Assembly: GCF_003129485.1 (NCBI RefSeq)
Contig: NZ_QFFG01000001.1
Coordinates: 558,001 to 622,000, forward strand
Reading direction: 5' to 3'
DNA length: 64,000 nucleotides
Source of the DNA: Polaribacter aquimarinus
GTDB taxonomy: Bacteria > Bacteroidota > Bacteroidia > Flavobacteriales > Flavobacteriaceae
Every line of letters starts with the position of its first letter. The stretch's first letter is position 1. A program made the position numbers and the translations under genes. The notes under the pieces are model-generated. The model did no database searches. It saw nothing but the letters and a program-made list of their open reading frames with translations, and was not told the origin of the DNA. Positions 25,810-36,353 of this stretch are shown here, in pieces.

Positions 25810-28575
25810 TTAATACTTAGCTTTAAATGAATATGTACCTGGGTTTACCTGAAAAACAAAAGCTTTATTTGTTTTCCTTAGTAATTTTATATCCGAATTA
25901 CTCTCAAATTCTACTCCGTTTACCTTAATGCTTTCTTGTGTATTTCCTGGTACAAAAACTTGAGCTGTTGTATTTGGAGGTACTATTATATCTAAATTAA
26001 ATTGCTTGCCGACTAGTTTCCAACTTGAACTTACTTTGCCATAAGGCGAATTGTAAGTAGCTGCCGCAGACGTTAAAGGACCACCCGGTATAGGAGCAAT
26101 TTCAATTTCTTTGTAACCTACTTTAACAGGTTTGATACCTGCAATACGTTCGTACATCCAACGACCAATAGCTCCATAGGCATAATGGTTGAAAGAATTC
26201 ATACCGCCTTTGTTAAAACCATCTTTATGGGTGTAACTATTCCAACGTTCCCACATGGTAGTTGCCCCTTGATTTATGGAGTAGAACCAAGATGGGTAGG
26301 TTTCTTTAAACAAAATTTCATACATCAAGTCAGTCTCGCCTATTTTATCAAGTACTAGAGGCAATAAAGGTGTACCTAAAAAACCGGTACGCAAATGGTT
26401 ATCGGTTAGTTTTATTTGTTCCAATAAATGAGGTACTGCCTTTTGCACTAATTCATCATCCAACAAATCGAATGCTAAGGCTAATAAATAAGCGGTTTGA
26501 GTTTCAGGACCTTCAATAATGCGTCCTTGGGTATCGAAAAAACTATTTTGAAATACATCGCAAATAGCATGGAATAAAAGCTCATATTCTTTGGCTTCGG
26601 ACTTAAATCCTAGCACTTTTGCTGCTTGAGCAGTTAGATTAACAGAATGTGCATAATGAGCAGTAATAATTAGCTTATTTGAGGTTACACCAAATCGCTC
26701 ATCTCTTTTGTGTGTTGAATAGGGTTGCAACCAATCGCCATGTGTAAACATTTTAACAATATGGTCTTTAGCATTTGACTGATAAAATCCTACCCATTTT
26801 TTCATACTTGCATAGTTTTCCTCCAAAACACCTACATCACCAGTACGTTGATAAGTTTCCCAAGGGACAATAGTGATTACATCGCTCCAACCAGCTCCAG
26901 CTCTAAGTCTACCACCTAAAGAAGGCACCATTACAGGAACCGCCCCATCTTCATCCTGATCGTCTCGTACACTTTGCAACCAACTCATCCAAAAGGAATG
27001 CACATCACCTAAGAAAAATGAGGTGGGCGCAATGACCTGAGCATCTCCTGTCCAGCCTGCTCTTTCATCACGTTGCGGACAATCGGTTGGTATATCAAGT
27101 GTATTACCTCTTAATCCCCAAATAATATTACTTTGTAGTTGATTTAGTTTTTCGTGTGACGAGTTAAACTCAACATTCAAATCATAATTAGAATGCTGCA
27201 CAACACCTGTTACCCACGATTTATCTGTTGTGGCATTTGCATCAAAACCACTTAACTCTACATATCTAAAACCGTGAAACGTAAATGTTGGTTGATATTC
27301 AATTTGTCCATCTTCTTTAGCGGTATAATAGTCAGTTGAAACTGCACCTCGGTAATTTTTAGTATACATACGTCCATCTTGCTGAAGCATTTCGGCAAAG
27401 CGTATTTTTAAAGTTCCGTCTTTATCCATTGGCACTTTAATACGAGGTACACCCACCATGTTTTGTCCCATATCAAAAATTACCACACCTTTATCAATCT
27501 CTGTAATAGCAATTGGTGCTAACTCTTCTACAGATTTAACTGTATTGTGTCGCTTAGGTGTCAAACTAATTTGTGTATCTATATCTTCAGCAACCACCTT
27601 TTGCCAATTTGCATCATCAAATGATGTTAACGACCAAGATTTTTGTTCTTTTCGTGCATCATATTGCTCTCCATCATAAATTCCAGCATAAACAATTGCT
27701 CCCTCTTGGCTAGCTTTCCAACTTTCATCAGTAATAAAGGTTTTAACATCGCCATTGGTATATTTTACTTCAAGTTGACACATTACTTTAGGCGAAACTT
27801 TTGGATAGCCTCTAAGCATTAATCGACCTGCATACCAGCCCTCTGCCAGAGCAATCCCAATGGCATTAGAACCATCTTGCAAATGATCTGTTACATCATA
27901 AGTTAACGTTTCAATGCGTTTATTGTAAGGGGTCCAACCTGGAGCCATTACATCGTCGCCAACCTTTTTGCCATTGAGTTCAGCTTCAAAAAGTCCCTTT
28001 GCCGTAATGTACAATCTAGCAGATTCAATTTTAGAGTCAAGAGTAAACTCATTTCGCAAGTACTGTACTTTATAAGAGGTTTTATTCGTTTTTGGCGACT
28101 TTGCTTTATCAACTTTTGGCAAGCTAATCCATTTGGCCTGCCAATCGGAGTTATGGAGTAGTCCTAACTCAAAGTTGGCTACCTCACTCCAAGCAGAAGC
28201 CTTTTTATCTTGATCCCAAAACTTTAACTGCCAATACACTTTTTGTCGCGAAGAGAGTTTTTTTCCTTTGTATTTGACAAATAGAGTTTGCTGACTTTCC
28301 ACTTTTCCGCTTTCCCATAAATCAGCATTATTTGGTAGTAGTTCAGGTTTAGAGGCCACTACAATGGAATAAGCTGTTTGCTTTTTGATGTTTTTATCTT
28401 GTGGTAGTTTCCAAGAAAAAGAAGGTGTAGCATCGTAAAAACCTATTGGATTTTTAAATTGCTCACTTACTACCAACTCCTGTGGTGGAATAGTATTTTG
28501 AACTGAAGAACACGAAACCAAAAATAGTATTGCCAGTATGACTGTTGCCAATCTATTGCTAGAAATTATGTACAT
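25810..28575 (-). CDS. GH78 alpha-L-rhamnosidase (921 residues)
   Basis: This is an exported exo-acting rhamnosidase. The signal has a lipobox-like VSC near residue 22. Domains in order are an Ig-like N domain (about 32-145, with PSFSWKLP and YWQLKFWD), a jelly-roll lectin-like domain (about 155-330, with YDGEQYDARKE), a linker beta domain, the (alpha/alpha)6 barrel, and a C-terminal beta-sandwich from about 830. The barrel has the acid motif DCPQRDERAGWTGD near residue 500 and the base motif TMWERWNS near residue 773, both canonical. This is the most typical GH78 of the block. It is flanked by a full GH106 gene upstream (28 bases) and the GH106 remnant downstream, which suggests it arrived as an insertion. 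Confidence 0.92.
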   Translation of the reverse strand: MYIISSNRLATVILAILFLVSCSSVQNTIPPQELVVSEQFKNPIGFYDATPSFSWKLPQDKNIKKQTAYSIVVASKPELLPNNADLWESGKVESQQTLFVKYKGKKLSSRQKVYWQLKFWDQDKKASAWSEVANFELGLLHNSDWQAKWISLPKVDKAKSPKTNKTSYKVQYLRNEFTLDSKIESARLYITAKGLFEAELNGKKVGDDVMAPGWTPYNKRIETLTYDVTDHLQDGSNAIGIALAEGWYAGRLMLRGYPKVSPKVMCQLEVKYTNGDVKTFITDESWKASQEGAIVYAGIYDGEQYDARKEQKSWSLTSFDDANWQKVVAEDIDTQISLTPKRHNTVKSVEELAPIAITEIDKGVVIFDMGQNMVGVPRIKVPMDKDGTLKIRFAEMLQQDGRMYTKNYRGAVSTDYYTAKEDGQIEYQPTFTFHGFRYVELSGFDANATTDKSWVTGVVQHSNYDLNVEFNSSHEKLNQLQSNIIWGLRGNTLDIPTDCPQRDERAGWTGDAQVIAPTSFFLGDVHSFWMSWLQSVRDDQDEDGAVPVMVPSLGGRLRAGAGWSDVITIVPWETYQRTGDVGVLEENYASMKKWVGFYQSNAKDHIVKMFTHGDWLQPYSTHKRDERFGVTSNKLIITAHYAHSVNLTAQAAKVLGFKSEAKEYELLFHAICDVFQNSFFDTQGRIIEGPETQTAYLLALAFDLLDDELVQKAVPHLLEQIKLTDNHLRTGFLGTPLLPLVLDKIGETDLMYEILFKETYPSWFYSINQGATTMWERWNSYTHKDGFNKGGMNSFNHYAYGAIGRWMYERIAGIKPVKVGYKEIEIAPIPGGPLTSAAATYNSPYGKVSSSWKLVGKQFNLDIIVPPNTTAQVFVPGNTQESIKVNGVEFESNSDIKLLRKTNKAFVFQVNPGTYSFKAKY

Positions 28576-28603
28576 GTTATTTTATATTTGTGTGTATTAT
28601 TTA

Positions 28604-31600
28604 TTAATGTTTAGTCATTTCAATACTTACTGGACCTAATAATCCTGAAGGCTGTAATTTTGATTTCGGTTTGATATCATCTATAACTAACCAAGTATAT
28701 TTTTCATTTTCCGACCATTGTTTGTCTTTTATCAATTGGTTTCGCCATAAATTAACCACTTCTATTTCCAATTGATTTTCTCCTTTTTTTAGTGCTTCTG
28801 AAATATTTAAACGATAAGGCGCTATCCAAAGCCCCCCCAAATCTTTTCCATTTAGTTTTACCTTAGCCATCACAGAAAGCTTTCCTAAATTCAAATAAAA
28901 CGCTTTATTTTTAGGGAGTTTATCTATTGTAAAAGTGGTTGTATACGTTGCTGTACCAGAATAATATTTAATTTGCTCGTTTTCTGATGTAGACCAATCT
29001 TCTAAAGCATTAAAAACGATTGGTTCTTTAGGTCCGATTTCCTTATTTGAGAAATCTACAGAAAACGGATTTTTCAATTCGCTTATTGTTTCAAATGCAG
29101 GGAAATTTTCTGTACTCGCCGGTTTTTCTAATAACTTATTATCTTTAGTAAATACAATAAACCAACTCTGAGCTCCTTTTAATTGTAAAGGTATTTTTAC
29201 TCCCGTTTTCGTGATTTCAAACTCTGGTAATGCTCTGATTTCTCCACTAACTGCATCCCAAAGTTGTGGTTTCAAATCTTTATGTACTCTAAAAACTGGA
29301 GATAATTCTATGGTTTCATCACTTTGATTTGTGATAAAATAAATATCCATTTCTGGCGTAGTTCTGTGTGTCCATAACACAGGTGTATCTTCAGAAACGT
29401 TCACATCTTCAGCTAATTTTAGCTTTTCAAAGACTTCAGATAATTCGTAACCGTCTAACACTTTACCTTTACCGAATGCTTTATCCATTTTACCTTGATT
29501 GTAGGTACCACTCCACATTTTGTTAGCAATGGTTTTAACAATTTCGTCGCTTTCTGGATAATTTTGTAAACTTGGCGATTTTTCAGGTTTTTGTCCCAAA
29601 ATGACTCCTCCTTGTTGCACCAACTCTTCTATCTTTTTTAGCAGTTCTGGTCGCATGGTTTTAAAAGGTGGTAACACCATTACTTTATAAGACATACCAT
29701 CTGGTAACACAAAACGTCCATCTTTTACAGACAATCTGTTTAGAATTACTTCGGCATTGATATAGTCATACGAATAGCCTTTTGGAATTTCAGGCACACG
29801 ACCTCCCGTCATTATTGGTGCATCTTCTCCAATAAAATAACACACATCTGCTACATATTTACCTTGTTGCAACAAATGTTGGCAACGTCTTAAATAATCA
29901 AAATAAGTATCAGCTTGACTAAACCATGTGTTATGGCGATTGAATTCTGTACCAAACCAAGCATTCATTCCTGGCTTACGATTATCGTCTGGTTGTTGAA
30001 TGTATAAGTGCAAGACAAAATGATTGACACCTTCTGTTAACGACCAATCGCCTCGTTTTTTTAACATGGCTGGGTGCCTAAGGTATGTTTTTCGAGAAGA
30101 TGTAAATGCTTCTGCAGAAGTGATAGGTTTTCCATATGTATGAGATGTTGATGAAGAGGCTTTACATTCTATATTACCCAATGTACCTTCGTTCCAAAAC
30201 TCTCCAGATATCAAATCAGATTGTCCACCATACATCATAAACTCCCCAGGAAAGCCCCAATGTCCATAATTTTCTAACCAGGTTTTTAAATTGTGTTTGT
30301 TACTTGCTTTTTTTAAAGCTCCAACATATTCATACGCTACATCATCAGCAATAGAGCGACGTAAATCCCAAAGAAAACGCTCTGATTCTTCTACGCTTCC
30401 AACAATTCTACCAGAAAGTACAGGTAAATATTTTACAGGGTCGTAGCCATATTTTTCTTGAAATTTTACTTCATAATCGTCAGTCCAATTTTGAGAACCC
30501 ATTTCATAACTATCTGCTATCACATATTTAAAGGCAGATTTGCTTTCTTCTGGAATACGTTTTAACAATTCTCCCACGAAATTATCAAAATGATATTGGA
30601 CAAGCTTGCTATTCATTTTATCAACTTCATACCCTACCCCTTGAGGGGCTGCTGGTGCATTTTTAGTTCCTGTAGGCGACATTCCTATTCGTAAAACAGT
30701 CCAATTTCCTTTGGGTGCCTTCCAATTTAAATTTCCATTTTCATCAATTTTATTACTTATATCAATAACCTGATTTGGATCTAAACCCAATTCTTTAGAT
30801 TGAAGTTCTTCTTGCCTGCTAAAAACATAAGTGTCCCATTTTGGTTTTGGCGTTGGGTGCATTTTACCCAATTGTTTTTCGATATATTTATCTAATACTG
30901 GTGCTTCAGAAATTGTAATTTCAGCAAAACCGAATGTTTTTTTACGAGAACTAAACTGACTACATTTTAATTTAAATTGCTGTGCTTTAACATCTGGTAA
31001 GGTTGTTGCATAAGCCCCTTTTAAAATTGGCCCTACATTGGGAGTGCTTTTATAACGGTCGAAAGTGAATTTTTTGATTACACGTTCTTTTCCATTTACA
31101 ATAGCAGATAATTCTACCTTACACTTAAAATCTTGACTTGGTACTATTGAAATGGAACGCGCTTTAATTGATTCATCTAAATTGAAAGTTATCTCTAAAG
31201 CTTGCTTTCCTTGAACTTTAAAACGAGTGTCTGATTCTGTGTTTCCATCAATCAACTCTTTTACGTCTAAATCATTCCAATTGGCAGTTACTTTTGTTGG
31301 AATAAATTGTGTGCTTTTTTTCTCAATTTTAGCTGTTTTAAAAGCTAAGGTATGTGTGTCTTGAAATTTTTCGTTTGGCTGTTTTAATTTAACGTTCACT
31401 AACTTACCGCCTTCAACTTTCGTTTCACTAAAGGTTAAATACCGCATTGCTTTTTCAGAATCTACCCAAGGTCCACCACTCTGACTCCAACCTGGACAAT
31501 TAAAAACACCTATCTCTACACCTATTCTTTTTCCTTCTACGACAGCATGTACCATGTGCGACCACCACTCTTCACTTAACATAGGTACTTTTCCGTCTTT

Positions 31601-31876
31601 ACGAGCTGGGTTTATATTACCAATTAATGCTCCTCCAATTCCCGCTTTTTTCATGGCTTCTAAATCTTTGGTAATACCTGATTTAGAAATATCATCATTA
31701 ATCCAATACCAATAGCACCAGAGGTTGTTTTCTTCTGTTGGATTTGCAAAATTTGATTTTATTATTTCGTAATTTAATTTTTCTACTTCGGTATTTTTAG
31801 AACTATTGCATGACAATAAGCCTAAAAACAATACTGATGATAACATCAAAAACTTTAAATTATTTTTTAAAAACAT
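28604..31876 (-). CDS. GH106 alpha-L-rhamnosidase (1090 residues)
   Basis: This is an exported lipoprotein enzyme with a lipobox-like LLSC near residue 23. The family opening NLWCYWYWINDDISKSGI is near residue 51. The acidic motifs ADSYEMGSQNW (near 457) and TSAEAFTSS (near 588) fall close to the positions of the two catalytic glutamates known for the Bacteroides thetaiotaomicron GH106 enzyme BT0986. A galactose-binding-like domain is inserted around 200-330, and a terminal sandwich with LNGKDLGGLWIAPYRL closes the protein. The product is L-rhamnose from a rhamnosyl-uronate or similar side chain; this is inferred from the family. The 3' end of this gene exists again as a remnant at 25615-25795. 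Confidence 0.9.
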   Translation of the reverse strand: MFLKNNLKFLMLSSVLFLGLLSCNSSKNTEVEKLNYEIIKSNFANPTEENNLWCYWYWINDDISKSGITKDLEAMKKAGIGGALIGNINPARKDGKVPMLSEEWWSHMVHAVVEGKRIGVEIGVFNCPGWSQSGGPWVDSEKAMRYLTFSETKVEGGKLVNVKLKQPNEKFQDTHTLAFKTAKIEKKSTQFIPTKVTANWNDLDVKELIDGNTESDTRFKVQGKQALEITFNLDESIKARSISIVPSQDFKCKVELSAIVNGKERVIKKFTFDRYKSTPNVGPILKGAYATTLPDVKAQQFKLKCSQFSSRKKTFGFAEITISEAPVLDKYIEKQLGKMHPTPKPKWDTYVFSRQEELQSKELGLDPNQVIDISNKIDENGNLNWKAPKGNWTVLRIGMSPTGTKNAPAAPQGVGYEVDKMNSKLVQYHFDNFVGELLKRIPEESKSAFKYVIADSYEMGSQNWTDDYEVKFQEKYGYDPVKYLPVLSGRIVGSVEESERFLWDLRRSIADDVAYEYVGALKKASNKHNLKTWLENYGHWGFPGEFMMYGGQSDLISGEFWNEGTLGNIECKASSSTSHTYGKPITSAEAFTSSRKTYLRHPAMLKKRGDWSLTEGVNHFVLHLYIQQPDDNRKPGMNAWFGTEFNRHNTWFSQADTYFDYLRRCQHLLQQGKYVADVCYFIGEDAPIMTGGRVPEIPKGYSYDYINAEVILNRLSVKDGRFVLPDGMSYKVMVLPPFKTMRPELLKKIEELVQQGGVILGQKPEKSPSLQNYPESDEIVKTIANKMWSGTYNQGKMDKAFGKGKVLDGYELSEVFEKLKLAEDVNVSEDTPVLWTHRTTPEMDIYFITNQSDETIELSPVFRVHKDLKPQLWDAVSGEIRALPEFEITKTGVKIPLQLKGAQSWFIVFTKDNKLLEKPASTENFPAFETISELKNPFSVDFSNKEIGPKEPIVFNALEDWSTSENEQIKYYSGTATYTTTFTIDKLPKNKAFYLNLGKLSVMAKVKLNGKDLGGLWIAPYRLNISEALKKGENQLEIEVVNLWRNQLIKDKQWSENEKYTWLVIDDIKPKSKLQPSGLLGPVSIEMTKH

Positions 31877-31910
31877 ATGCGAAATTGGTTTTACTAACTC
31901 TTTTGAATTG

Positions 31911-32867
31911 TTATTTTTTTATTGATTGATTTAAATCATAAACATTTTTTCTAATATCATTTAAATCACCTACTATCAAATAGTAAGTATACTCATACAC
32001 TGTATTTTTATTCAATGTTTCTCTGTTTAATGGCGCCATATAGGATGTTGGTCTATCATGCGCTTCAAAACCAGGTTCTCTAGACATTCCTGCTAAAAAG
32101 TTAGTACATTTTGGAGAAAACACTCCCATTCCCCATAAATCATCATTTACAAAAGCCATCCAACTTTCGGTAACCATATCATTTTTATATTTTCCCCAGA
32201 AACCACTTGTTAAGTTTACTACTTTTGGTTTATTGATTGGTTCTCCTGTAAAAGGTTTATCTCCAAAATAAGAATACAAATTATTTAAGGCTGATATTGG
32301 GTAAACTGCTGGTAATTCTTGATTATGAGATTTTCCTTCTCCATAAATAGTATCTGTTCTATGACAGGATAATTTATTTTGAACTTTAATTACATTACCT
32401 TCTAATGTTGTCCACTGCTCCATGATTGCTTCTGCAGGTTTATTTTTCATATCCCACAACATAGGAATACATTTTACATACAATGTATTTCCTTCTTGTT
32501 TGTATTCTAGAATTTCTGCTCGATTTTTATAGCAATCACCCACTTGAATGGGATTCCAAGACCAAGGCGACCATGCTTTTTTCTGACCTTCGCTTTGTCT
32601 GTTGATAATGTTACCGCCATAATAAGATTGCTGAATATATCTACCTTCATCATGAACGTTTACAATATTTCTATCCACATCAGATTTAGAAATATAAGCA
32701 ATAGCACCACCTCTTGTTAAATCTAATTTTAGACGCAATGAGTCATTACTCAATTCCATAAAAGTTGGAATAGCAGAATTGATTCGGGCTGAATCTTTTT
32801 GTGCATAGGAATGATCAGAAAGCGCGAAAAGCGACAGTAGAATAACATATATGTTTAATTTAATCAT
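31911..32867 (-). CDS. Exported protein of unrecognised family
   Basis: Residues 1-22 form a signal peptide ending SYA|Q. The mature part is rich in beta-strand patterns, aromatic residues and short repeats such as GGAIAYISKS, YYGGNIINRQ, WSPWSWNPIQ and GFWGKYKND. The layout (a strand-rich domain with SNDSLRLKLDLTRGGAI at its start) recalls galactose-mutarotase-like sandwiches, but no diagnostic motif is seen. It sits between the CBM9/PKD protein (18 bases) and the GH106 gene (34 bases), so it is co-transcribed with glycan-degrading genes. Candidates are a new hydrolase or lyase, or a non-catalytic binding protein. Histidines and acids in HNQELPAVYP and FEAHDRPTSYMAP are possible active-site residues. 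Confidence 0.55.
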   Translation of the reverse strand: MIKLNIYVILLSLFALSDHSYAQKDSARINSAIPTFMELSNDSLRLKLDLTRGGAIAYISKSDVDRNIVNVHDEGRYIQQSYYGGNIINRQSEGQKKAWSPWSWNPIQVGDCYKNRAEILEYKQEGNTLYVKCIPMLWDMKNKPAEAIMEQWTTLEGNVIKVQNKLSCHRTDTIYGEGKSHNQELPAVYPISALNNLYSYFGDKPFTGEPINKPKVVNLTSGFWGKYKNDMVTESWMAFVNDDLWGMGVFSPKCTNFLAGMSREPGFEAHDRPTSYMAPLNRETLNKNTVYEYTYYLIVGDLNDIRKNVYDLNQSIKK

Positions 32868-32885
32868 AGTAAAAATTAGTTCAAC

Positions 32886-33974
32886 TTATTTAGTAACCAC
32901 ATCCCAAACTTTTGAATGTATTGATTTTCCATCTTTATTTTCTACAGTGAGGACAACAGTCCAATGGTCTGCAGTTTTGTATTGATGAACTGGACTCTGT
33001 TCTTTAGAGGTAGTTCCGTCTCCAAAATCCCATGTCCATTTTTCAATGATGCCCAACGATTCATCTTTAAATGCGAAAATACGCCTGTCTCTATCTACCT
33101 CAACAAAAGACCAATTAGCTTGTAATTTTGGTTGCAAGGGTTTTATCAATGGCATTAATCTGAATGCATTCATATAGTCGCCATCATGAATCATTTTAAT
33201 ATTATGTGCTAGGTTTATAAAATCCTTTCTTTCCTTATTGTCATCATCATAATCAAGAACGCTCCAAGACATTGCAATAATTTCATTTTCTTTTAAGTTA
33301 GAAACTGCAGAACGATTAATGCCTTCAATAGCGGCATAGTCGAATGGCGTTATCCAAAATTCCAGTTGAAGTTTACCTGATTTACCTTGCTCTAAATTGT
33401 GCTTATAAGCTGAATTGGCATAAGGGAAATTTTTAATCCACGGCGTATTTCCCCAAACCATAGCCCAATCTTTATTTACAGCAGGAATGAAAACATGGTA
33501 GTTCTGCGCGTGTGCTCCATGTCCTCTAAAATGTAGTTCTTCAATTGGAATATTTCTTTTGTTGGCGTTCCACTTTTTTATAAAGTTACCTCCAGAGACA
33601 TCAGCATCTACCACCAATTCAAAAATATCTTGCCTAATATCCAATTGCTCAAATTCCCAGAAATCATCAAATACCTCAAGATAGAAATATAATCTATTCA
33701 AGTCTTTTACCCATCCCACCTTAACTGTAATATCCAAATCTTTTGCATCAAGATTAAACCCAATACCATTGATAGATTCTTTCATTTGATCCAGACCGAT
33801 GGCATAGGTGCTTGGGACTAAATTCCAATCAGAAAAATCTCCATCTATTCTTGGTATTTTGTTCTGCGGAAATTGAAATATGGGATAAATCGTATCACGA
33901 CTAGATTGGGCATAAGATTTTAACAAACCAAACCCAAAAACTAAAATCCATACAAAACAAAACAGTAAACGCAT
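32886..33974 (-). CDS. Exported CBM9-like protein with C-terminal PKD domain
   Basis: A signal peptide covers residues 1-22. A CBM9-like beta-sandwich spans about 30-255, opening with IPRIDGDFSDW and continuing with KVGWVKDLNRLYFYLEVFDDFWEF, the usual pattern of this fold. A PKD domain follows at about 285-362 with WTWDFGDGTTSKEQSPVHQY near residue 310. No catalytic residues are seen, so a glycan-binding role on the cell surface or in the periplasm is likely. The sulfatase at 33977 is two bases away. It does not carry a type IX tail. Confidence 0.75.
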   Translation of the reverse strand: MRLLFCFVWILVFGFGLLKSYAQSSRDTIYPIFQFPQNKIPRIDGDFSDWNLVPSTYAIGLDQMKESINGIGFNLDAKDLDITVKVGWVKDLNRLYFYLEVFDDFWEFEQLDIRQDIFELVVDADVSGGNFIKKWNANKRNIPIEELHFRGHGAHAQNYHVFIPAVNKDWAMVWGNTPWIKNFPYANSAYKHNLEQGKSGKLQLEFWITPFDYAAIEGINRSAVSNLKENEIIAMSWSVLDYDDDNKERKDFINLAHNIKMIHDGDYMNAFRLMPLIKPLQPKLQANWSFVEVDRDRRIFAFKDESLGIIEKWTWDFGDGTTSKEQSPVHQYKTADHWTVVLTVENKDGKSIHSKVWDVVTK

Positions 33975-33976
33975 TT

Positions 33977-35530
33977 TTATTTTTTATTATGTTCAACTCT
34001 TTTCGCAACACGCAGTCCTCCTTTTTGAATTCCTATATCTTCTGGATGATATTTTTGTGGATCAAATGCAGGATTTATAATTGGGAGAACAGCATTAGCA
34101 TCCTTTAGGTGTTCTTCGATTAAAACATCTAGTTTTTTTACTTTTTTCGGATACTTCGATGCTAGATTATGTACTTCTCCGATATCTTGTTTTAAATTAT
34201 ATAAAAAATATTGATGTTTAAAATCTTTTCCATTATGAAATACACGTATTAGTTTCCAGTCTCCATCGTGAACAGAAACAGATGGTGGCAACCAATTTGG
34301 TATTTTTGGATTATGCGGAAAATAGGTAATGATTGGTCCTCTATCCTGCGTATCGCCTTTTAACGCTTTTGTAATATCTACACCATCAATCTTATGTTTT
34401 TTAGGGATTTTAATTCCTAACTGATTTAATATGGTTGGATAAAAGTCTGTGGATTGAATCATAACATTCGACCTAGAACCTGGCTTTGTCAACTTAGGCC
34501 ATACAATTACACAAGGCACTCTTGTTCCTCCTTCATAAATGGTTGCTTTTCCTCCTCGTAAAGGACGATTACTTGTAGGTTCAGTGATAAATTCTATTCC
34601 AGTCTGCGAAGTTTCACGAATTCCATTATACATGTTTCCTCCATTATCACTAAAGAAAACAATAGCTGTGTTATCACTAATTCCTAATCTATCTATTTCG
34701 TCTAATAACCGTCCAACTGCTTGGTCTAAAGAATGTACCATAGCAGCGTAGGTTGGTGAATGTTGTAAATCTGTAAAATCTATTTTAGATTGATAATATT
34801 TTATCAAACTTTCTTTGGCATCAAAAGGTGCGTGAACCGAGAATTGCCAGTAATTCATAAAGAATGGTTTACTTAAATCTTGTGAGCGTAACCAGTTTAC
34901 AGCTTCGTCTGCCATTCTATCTTCTATGTGTTCATTTTTATATTTTGCTTTAAACTTTGGATATTTCCAAGGAGCCACAAAACTACCAGCTGGTCCTGGA
35001 CCTGGCCAATGTGGAATATCTACATTAAAACCATGTTGTATGGGTGTATAAGGTTCTCTACCTAAGTGCCACTTTCCAAAATGTGCTGTATTATACCCAT
35101 CTGCTTTCAATAATTTTCCAAGTGTTGGCAATATTGTATCTAACCTAGTGGCAGGTTTACATGCAACAGATTTAAAGCCAGGAGCTGCCTTTTTAGGAAC
35201 TGACGCTTTTAATTGTACTTTAGGTTGATGAGCCGCAGGAGAGGTAATTCCTGTTCGTGCAGGTGTTTGTCCTGTTAAAATACTTGCTCTTGTTGGTGAA
35301 CATAATGGACTTGCTGCATATGCACGATTAAAAGTCACCCCACGCGCTGCCAAACGTTCTAAATTTGGTGTTTCGTATAACTTTGTTTTTCCGTAAAGTG
35401 TTACATCTGCCCATCCCAAATCGTCTGCTAAAATAAACACAATATTCATTTTATTATTGTTCGTATTTTGTGCTTTCGTTGTCATAAACACCAAACTAAA
35501 TAGTAAAAGGGCTGTTATTTTTTTCATCAC
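33977..35530 (-). CDS. S1-family sulfatase (CSPTR type)
   Basis: This is an exported sulfatase with a signal peptide (residues 1-20, cut at TKA|Q). It has the metal-binding [10 protein letters not shown] at 34-43 and formylglycine motif CSPTR at 77-81. GKWHLGREP near residue 151 and [10 protein letters not shown] near residue 290 complete the active site, and [14 protein letters not shown] near residue 325 is characteristic of the family. It resembles N-acetylgalactosamine-6-sulfatase- and arylsulfatase A-type S1 enzymes. Among the four sulfatases of this block it has the most conventional motif set. It is followed after two bases by the CBM9/PKD gene. Confidence 0.9.
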   Translation of the reverse strand: MMKKITALLLFSLVFMTTKAQNTNNNKMNIVFILADDLGWADVTLYGKTKLYETPNLERLAARGVTFNRAYAASPLCSPTRASILTGQTPARTGITSPAAHQPKVQLKASVPKKAAPGFKSVACKPATRLDTILPTLGKLLKADGYNTAHFGKWHLGREPYTPIQHGFNVDIPHWPGPGPAGSFVAPWKYPKFKAKYKNEHIEDRMADEAVNWLRSQDLSKPFFMNYWQFSVHAPFDAKESLIKYYQSKIDFTDLQHSPTYAAMVHSLDQAVGRLLDEIDRLGISDNTAIVFFSDNGGNMYNGIRETSQTGIEFITEPTSNRPLRGGKATIYEGGTRVPCVIVWPKLTKPGSRSNVMIQSTDFYPTILNQLGIKIPKKHKIDGVDITKALKGDTQDRGPIITYFPHNPKIPNWLPPSVSVHDGDWKLIRVFHNGKDFKHQYFLYNLKQDIGEVHNLASKYPKKVKKLDVLIEEHLKDANAVLPIINPAFDPQKYHPEDIGIQKGGLRVAKRVEHNKK

Positions 35531-35625
35531 TAGTTGTCTTTTAATTGTATCTATAAGGTGTTAATTACTTCTTTTAAAATTACACTTTCTGTTTTTAAGT
35601 TCATTGACAGTGCTTCTATCAATAA

Positions 35626-36330
35626 TTACAGCTCTCTAATTTTTAAGTTTTTCCAATGGATAATACCTTTTTTACCTCCATGAACTTGCAATCCGATAAA
35701 TCCATTTGGAAATTCATTTTTTATATCGATCCAATGAGCCGCGGGTAAACCGTTTATCCAGGTTTTAAAAACATTCCCTTCCACTTTTATAGTCAATCTA
35801 TTCCAATCATTACGATCGATAGCATTTTTTAAAGGAGCATGTTCTGGAGCTTTTAAAGGATAAAACCAACCACCACAATTTTGTCCATAAATACCACCTG
35901 ACCAGCCACGTCCTTTTTTGCCTAAATCTTCCATTTCAGCCTGCGGTCCAATTACCTTATCAACGTTATCATCCTTTCTAATTCTTGATCGAATTTGAAC
36001 ACCGGTATTTCCATCGACCTCCCATTTAACTTCACAAGTAAAAATGAAATCTACATATTCTTTATCTGTACATAAAAAAGTGCTTGGTCCTTTACTACAG
36101 GTTCCTACAATTTCTCCATTTACCACTTCAAATTTCATAGTACCCTGTTTAGTTGACCAACCTTTTAATGTTTTTCCATCAAAAAGTGATTTGAATTTTC
36201 TACTCTTAATCTTCGGTTCTTTATCAGTATTTATGAATCGTGTTTTACTTTTTTGGTTGTTTTGCGAAAAAGTATTTAGTGTCAATAAAATTGCACTAAG
36301 TAGCATAAAAAATTGTTTGGTTGTTTTCAT
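35626..36330 (-). CDS. Exported DUF1080 (3-keto-disaccharide hydrolase-like) protein
   Basis: Residues 1-22 are a signal peptide. The mature protein is a single concanavalin-like sandwich with the family pattern FKSLFDGKTLKGWSTKQG near residue 47, then FEVVNGEIVG and FTCEVKWEVDGNTGVQIRSR. DUF1080 proteins are common next to Planctomycetes-like exported oxidoreductases. Some members hydrolyse 3-keto-glycosides, which fits a locus that also encodes exported redox-type proteins, but that link is inference. The 95 bases before it (35531-35625) hold no recognised gene. Confidence 0.8.
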   Translation of the reverse strand: MKTTKQFFMLLSAILLTLNTFSQNNQKSKTRFINTDKEPKIKSRKFKSLFDGKTLKGWSTKQGTMKFEVVNGEIVGTCSKGPSTFLCTDKEYVDFIFTCEVKWEVDGNTGVQIRSRIRKDDNVDKVIGPQAEMEDLGKKGRGWSGGIYGQNCGGWFYPLKAPEHAPLKNAIDRNDWNRLTIKVEGNVFKTWINGLPAAHWIDIKNEFPNGFIGLQVHGGKKGIIHWKNLKIREL

Positions 36331-36353
36331 TAAAACTATTTGTTTAAATATTA

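Noticed and set aside
35531..35625. Possible third gene-tail remnant before the sulfatase at 33977
   Set aside because: A short frame with IIDRSTVNEL can be read, but it matches no gene tail in the window.
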